Source: Papilionanthe hookeriana x Papilionanthe teres
Taxonomy: Eukaryota; Streptophyta; Magnoliopsida; Asparagales; Orchidaceae
Direction of reading: 5' to 3'
Assembly (NCBI GenBank): GCA_022702705.1
Contig: CM040429.1
Span: 107,919,943-107,983,942 of the forward strand
DNA: 64,000 bases
Shown here: piece after piece, positions 59,936 through 64,000 of the stretch
Layout: every line of letters starts with the position of its first letter
How positions within the stretch are numbered: position 1 is the stretch's first letter
The notes under the pieces: generated by a model
What the model saw: the letters and a program-made list of their open reading frames with translations, nothing else
Database searches by the model: none
What the model was told of the DNA's origin: nothing
Position numbers and translations under genes: made by a program

Positions 59936-60442
59936 AAATTCCTCTCTCCATTTTTAATCAGATAGTTCTGCTTTCAAAAAATCGGTAGTGTATCCATGTC
60001 CCTAATGGATCAAGCTACCCTTCTTTCCGTTGGAATACTATTTTCATTTCTACCTTGAACGAGTATAGCCAACATTCTCTTGGATTTAGGAGCCACTATT
60101 TAGACACCCCTAAACAGAGAAGTTCCGAGATCCTTTTACCTCATTTCTGAGGTGGGGTGGACCCCCAATAGGTGTTAGTTTAGGAGTGATCCTTCGAGTC
60201 GAAAAGTCTTGCATAAGACTTTCTTTTCCTTTCCAACTCTGAATCGGATTCATTACCTTCTCTTCACCTTTGAACATTCCGTTCTAAATAAACAAACCCT
60301 CTAATGAATGACTCTTTTAACAAATAACTCCTTCTTATAAATACATGAACAAGAATGTGTTATGACTCTTTTCGATTCCTTTCTTTTCGTCCTGATGAGA
60401 AGAAGCATAACTTGGGACTGACAATCGAATCTACCCTGCGAA
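59936..60442 (+). other. Untranslated leader of Tat/Ogre-type element
   Basis: About 500 bp between the primer site and the first ORF, expected to hold packaging and dimerisation signals. No long frame and no obvious terminator or RNA gene was seen. Confidence 0.6.
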
Positions 60443-60883
60443 ATGGAAGCCCCAAAGCTGATTTTCTCCTTCACCAATGGACTGGACTTCGCTGTTTACA
60501 AGGATGAGCTGCCCGACAATGGGATCATCCGGTTTGGACAAGGATTCAAGAACACAAATGTCAAGATCACTGACGTTACCCTTTTCACGCTGACAAACAA
60601 AGTATCTGAAACTGAGAGACCTTTGATCGAGTTCAACCTTAAGTCAACTCAAGAGTTTCCTCCCCTGCAAAGGGTTCCAGCTGAGAGGAATACTACTGTC
60701 CATAGGAGGACCGTTATCTCTACCCCCACTGGTCTAGTCGTCTCTGCACCTACCCCGACTCCCGCCAAACTGAAGGGGAAGGAAGTTCAAATTTGTAACG
60801 AGCATGTTACCGTGGAGGGTACAGATTTCCGTGCAAGACCTTCTGTTTGGAAATTGGGTCCAGCTCAAGGGTTCCACCCCTAA
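60443..60883 (+). CDS. Leader ORF / gag N-terminal segment of Tat/Ogre-type element
   Basis: 146-codon frame from MEAPKLIFSFTNGLDFAVYKDELP. The first ~80 residues look like a compact folded domain, hydrophobic and aromatic with IIRFGQGFKNTNVKITDVTLF, followed by a Pro/Thr-rich linker. I do not recognise the domain. Ogre elements are known to carry an ORF upstream of gag, and this occupies that place. It overlaps the next frame by 37 bp in a different phase, so either a frameshift mutation has split one protein or two ORFs are natural. Base composition is more GC-rich than the LTR. Confidence 0.6.
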   Translation: MEAPKLIFSFTNGLDFAVYKDELPDNGIIRFGQGFKNTNVKITDVTLFTLTNKVSETERPLIEFNLKSTQEFPPLQRVPAERNTTVHRRTVISTPTGLVVSAPTPTPAKLKGKEVQICNEHVTVEGTDFRARPSVWKLGPAQGFHP

Positions 60884-62151
60884 CACGGACTCAGAGGAGA
60901 AACAGAGGCAGGAAGATTGCCAGGAAGGCCAGAGCTGCTGAAGTCGCTTTCTTAGAAGAAATTCCTGAGTACACACCACTACCTGAATACATACCATTGC
61001 CTGAGTATACACCGCTTTTGGAAGGAAGTAGATTCCATCCCCTTTCCGCCGCAGCTGACGAGGAAAATGTCCGCAAGATTACTTCTACATTACCTCGACC
61101 CGCATACTATAGCGACAGCCAAAAGAAAAGGGCTAGGATTACACCATTTGCCCGACTACAGACTGTGATAGAGAAGTTAGCAAAGAAAGAAAAATGCCCT
61201 GTATCGGAGATTTTAAGAAGGATAGGGCGGGTGCCGGCCAACTCCCGTCTTGTGCCGCGAGTAGAACCTGCTATCACTGCAGAAGAGCCGAATAAGAAGA
61301 TGAAGGCTAGTCCACCTGTTGTTATTTCAGGTTTACAGATCAGGGAGGATACCACCTTCCAGCATTCAGCCGATAGACCATCCGGTCCTAGGCCTTCTGT
61401 CGCTAGAAGGATGGTATGGCGTCCCACTACCGGCCAATTAAGACCGAAACAGCGACCTGAGAAGGAAAGTCTCGTCAGGAGAATTGAGTCCGAAGAAAGC
61501 GCTACCGCAATGAAGGGGACTCATGAGAAGGAAACCCGGCAGCCATCGCATGATAACTACGAAATCGCACGAAAAAGACCATTGGAAGACGCTATGAAAA
61601 AGTTAAGAACCGACATTCAACGATTAGCAAGAGAAAGAGAAGAAAAGTTTGGAGATGAAGTTGACTCGTCAGAGTTCATGGATGATGAATATGCAGAAAT
61701 TAACATGGTTGAAACACGAGCATCGTCAGCTTCACAAGGTGCTCCGACAGCTGCGGAAAGAGATGAACCACAAGCATTAGGAGCACAAATTCGAGAAAAA
61801 GACGATACAATCTCTCATTTGGCAAAAAGAATGGAAGAGATGGCTGCAGCCCTAGCCACTCTTCAGAGTCAAGCTCAACCCCCAAGAGAAACGCCTCCAG
61901 AAGTTATTCATATTACAGAGGGAGGAAAAGAGATTACATCTGTTAACGGAGACGATCAGCCAAAGAAAGATTCTACCCAGAACATGATTCCGGAGAAGGA
62001 TATCAAGAGCATGGTGGAACAGTTGGTGCGAGAAGCCTTGGCACAATCAAAGAGCGGGACATCCATTCGGACGGGTAGACCTTACCCCGAAGAATTCGAC
62101 GCTGTCCAATATCCGAAAGGCTTTGTACCACCTCTCGTTCAAGACCTTTGA
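60847..62151 (+). CDS. gag: Tat/Ogre-type gag N-terminal region
   Basis: 434-codon open frame. It begins with a basic segment (RTQRRNRGRKIARKARA), then a short tandem repeat of the type EYTPLPEYIPLPEYTPL (about residues 40-58), then a Lys-rich helix (TPFARLQTVIEKLAKKEK), a basic Pro-rich middle, an acidic MDDEY stretch (~residue 275), a likely coiled coil (REKDDTISHLAKRMEEMAAA, ~residue 315-340), and a conserved RPYPEEFDAVQYPKGFVPP just before the capsid. The capsid core itself is in another frame from about 62,123, so a frameshift separates them. The start Met is uncertain because upstream coding may continue from the preceding ORF. Confidence 0.72.
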   Translation: MEIGSSSRVPPLTRTQRRNRGRKIARKARAAEVAFLEEIPEYTPLPEYIPLPEYTPLLEGSRFHPLSAAADEENVRKITSTLPRPAYYSDSQKKRARITPFARLQTVIEKLAKKEKCPVSEILRRIGRVPANSRLVPRVEPAITAEEPNKKMKASPPVVISGLQIREDTTFQHSADRPSGPRPSVARRMVWRPTTGQLRPKQRPEKESLVRRIESEESATAMKGTHEKETRQPSHDNYEIARKRPLEDAMKKLRTDIQRLAREREEKFGDEVDSSEFMDDEYAEINMVETRASSASQGAPTAAERDEPQALGAQIREKDDTISHLAKRMEEMAAALATLQSQAQPPRETPPEVIHITEGGKEITSVNGDDQPKKDSTQNMIPEKDIKSMVEQLVREALAQSKSGTSIRTGRPYPEEFDAVQYPKGFVPPLVQDL

Positions 62152-62860
62152 CGGAACCGTAAACCCTCGGCGGCATGTTGCACATTTTCGTGCCGATTGT
62201 TGCAATGCCGGCGGAAGTGATGCTTTACTCTTCCGACAATTTGTCGACGACCTATCGGGGATCGCCTTTGATTGGTATGCGGAATTACCAAACGGTTTGG
62301 TGAAGACATTTTCGAATTAGAGAACCTCTTCATCAAGCGATTTGTCGGAGCTCAACACCACATCACTATAGGTGATTTAGTGGTAGAGAAGCGAAGCCGA
62401 ACGAAACTTTGGTGGATTACATACTTCGATGGAGGAATCTAAGTATGAAGTGTGAGCCACAACTACAAGAACAAGCATGCGATCGGCATTTTACTTAAGA
62501 GCATTCATGGCCCGATAAGCACTTCTCCTCAAGGGATTTACTATTAAGACTTTCGAGAAGTTGTTAAGCAAGGCCGGAAGCTTGCAAGAGGAGGCGAAGC
62601 AATTAAGTTTCATCAACAAAACAGACAAACGAAGCCGTGAAAACTTTTGAAAAGAAGTCCGGGATCATTGCGACGATAGCCGATAAAGGCAAGCGACCAA
62701 TACAAATACCGTCGAACGGCCGCAGACAACCTCAACGAATTACCAAGCAACCCCAACCCGGCTATCGATCATCTCAACGAGTATGAACAACCGCCTCGTC
62801 CACAACGTACGTTAAGGGAACTTCGAGCGGGAGTATCCGTTCAAGAATGAGGCGATGCCG
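62123..62860 (+). pseudogene. gag: Tat/Ogre-type gag capsid region, frameshifted
   Basis: Capsid core of the Retrotrans_gag type: KTFDGTVNPRRHVAHFRADC, then LLFRQFVDDLSGIAFDWYAEL, then in other frames LFIKRFVGAQHHITIGDLV and the KGFTIKTFEKLLSKA segment. The last two also occur at the truncated right end of the minus-strand Tat element. At least three frame breaks occur between about 62,315 and 62,660, so full Gag cannot be made from this copy. Confidence 0.82.
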
Positions 62861-63907
62861 AAAATGTTCCGCGATCCGATGAAGACTCCAGATTTCCAAC
62901 TGCCAGAGCCTAAGAGACCAGAAGAAGTCGACAAGAAAGGTGATCCCAGCATTTGCCTTTACCACCGGATGCTTGGACACAAGATAGAAGATAGTATTAC
63001 CTTCAAAAGTTGGCTCAATGACAATCTTCAAAAAGGGAACATAACAATCCCGAAGGAATACATGAAGGAACCCCAGAAAGGAGGTTCCGTCAATGTTATC
63101 TCGACGGATCTCATTGTTCCGATAGATCCCTATGCGATTGACGATGGATGGACTACCGCTTGGACAAATTCTTCGAAGAAGATTTTAGATCGCATCCAAA
63201 CCACTTTGGTGCAAGCCTCAATTCAAAGTTTGAAACCTGTCGAGTCGGCACTATCACTTGCGATAGAAGAACCACCTCAACGGGAGACAATTGAAGAAAA
63301 GAAGAAAATTGATGAAGAAAAGAAGACCGAGGCTCCTAAGGCTAGACTAGGGGCTGCTTATCCTAGGATGGTTGTTTCCGATTCGGGGGAGAAATCCCAC
63401 GAACCTCTGACTCTGTATGATTATTTGTTCACTCCGGTGGGATCTTATAATGATAAGGGTTATGGCGTTGGCTACGTTTTGACTGTTTCTAACGATTACA
63501 TAACTAGCGACAACCAACCTAATCCGGACGTCGATTCCGATACAAATAACAATTCTCAAATCATACACAATCTCGACGATCACAATGAAAAAGAAGACAT
63601 CCACCAAGGAGGCTATGAGAGTTCAACAAGCAACGAATCTATTTGCGAGTTTCGAGGAGCTCCTGTCACAATAGAGTTAGAGCCTTCAGACTCCGAAGCT
63701 GATCCAGATGAAACTGTCATTCCAATTCAGAAGGAGACATCAGCAAACTCAATACTAGATTCGAAGAAATCACGAAGTCAACTTAAGAAGTGGAAGAGTT
63801 CTACCTCCGAGAATGGGTCCAAAGGACAAAGGAAAGCAGGTGGTTGTTTAGGAAGAACCAACCCCGACAGTAGAAATACCCATTCGGGAAGAAAACGAGA
63901 CACGTGA
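62855..63907 (+). pseudogene. Tat/Ogre-type gag C-terminus to protease linker
   Basis: 350-codon open frame: DFQLPEPKRPEEVD, CLYHRMLGHKIEDSITFKSWL (zinc-finger-like Cys/His motif), KGGSVNVIST, PRMVVSDSGEKSHEPLTLYD (aligning with the minus-strand element's STRIVVSDEG block) and ICEFRGAPVTIELEPSDSEAD. It ends in a basic, frameshifted tail after about residue 320. The expected continuation (DYNVLAHHRKLLAKLSIYD) appears in another frame at 63,920-64,000, so the frame is broken near 63,800-63,900. The protease itself is beyond the window. Confidence 0.8.
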
Positions 63908-64000
63908 AAATAAAGTGGACTACAACGTGCTAGCCCATCATAGGAAACTACTAGCCAAACTGAGCATCTACGACGCTCTTATCTTATCAAAGGAGATGAG

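Larger units (their letters stand above)
54894..64000 (+). mobile_element. Tat/Ogre-type Ty3/gypsy retrotransposon, 5' part (runs off window)
   Basis: Plus-strand element: 5.0 kb 5' LTR, primer binding site, 0.5 kb leader, leader ORF, gag, and the start of the protease region. Blocks in 62,855-64,000 match the minus-strand Tat element at 34,556-36,425, including the SIYDALILSKEM block at the very end. The LTR is inserted in the LINE, so the expected 5-bp target duplication at the far end is TGGCC (54,889-54,893). Frameshifts are present in gag. The pol, any extra 3' ORF and the 3' LTR lie beyond the window. Confidence 0.85.

Noticed and set aside
60734..63607. Minus-strand ORFs in the Tat/Ogre gag region
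   Set aside because: Shadows of the plus-strand gag frames; no domains.

Overview
The window is nuclear DNA of a plant, almost certainly a seed plant with a large, repeat-rich genome. It consists almost entirely of nested, degenerate LTR retrotransposons of the Ty3/gypsy superfamily (Athila and Tat/Ogre-type lineages), plus a LINE fragment. The evidence is plant-type tRNA primer sites, Athila and Tat polyprotein motifs, a dual RNase H, very long LTRs and AT-rich intergenic DNA. I found no intact host gene, no rRNA or tRNA gene and no CRISPR. The species cannot be named from this sequence.

Layout. (1) 1-16,684 and 37,262-53,928 are two direct copies of one segment, 37.26 kb apart. Each copy holds, left to right: a non-coding flank; a defective Athila element on the minus strand (1,235-8,271 / 38,497-45,523); a truncated LTR; and a very long minus-strand Tat/Ogre-type LTR with internal tandem repeats. 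That long LTR is interrupted by a 1.65 kb solo LTR with a perfect GTCAT target duplication. Every insertion is shared, so the duplication is younger than all of them. (2) 17,794-27,354 is a plus-strand Tat/Ogre-type LTR block whose first 2.2 kb is present twice. It is inserted in the GGTCA-rich end of the minus-strand LTR. (3) 27,700-28,370 is a ~160 bp minisatellite. (4) 28,810-36,425 is a decayed minus-strand Tat-lineage element: gag C-terminus, aspartic protease, reverse transcriptase with RNase H, a second RNase H, integrase, and then an extra reading frame after the pol stop. (5) 53,929-54,893 is a LINE fragment with an RNase H domain and a TA tail. (6) 54,894-64,000 is the 5' part of a plus-strand Tat/Ogre-type element: 5.0 kb LTR, primer site, a leader ORF, gag, and the start of the protease region, running off the window.

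The most interesting observation is the extra frame downstream of pol at about 28,810-30,120 (minus). It encodes a recognisable plant ALKBH9/ALKBH10-like 2-oxoglutarate/Fe(II) oxygenase, the family of RNA m6A demethylases. The remnant has no visible introns, lies on the same strand as pol, and keeps its HxD, distal His and Arg residues despite stops and frameshifts. This suggests a Tat-lineage retrotransposon that captured an RNA demethylase. A related element begins at 54,894, and its 3' part, beyond the window, is the obvious place to look for a second copy.

Most genes here are broken; coordinates of domains inside pseudogenes are approximate.
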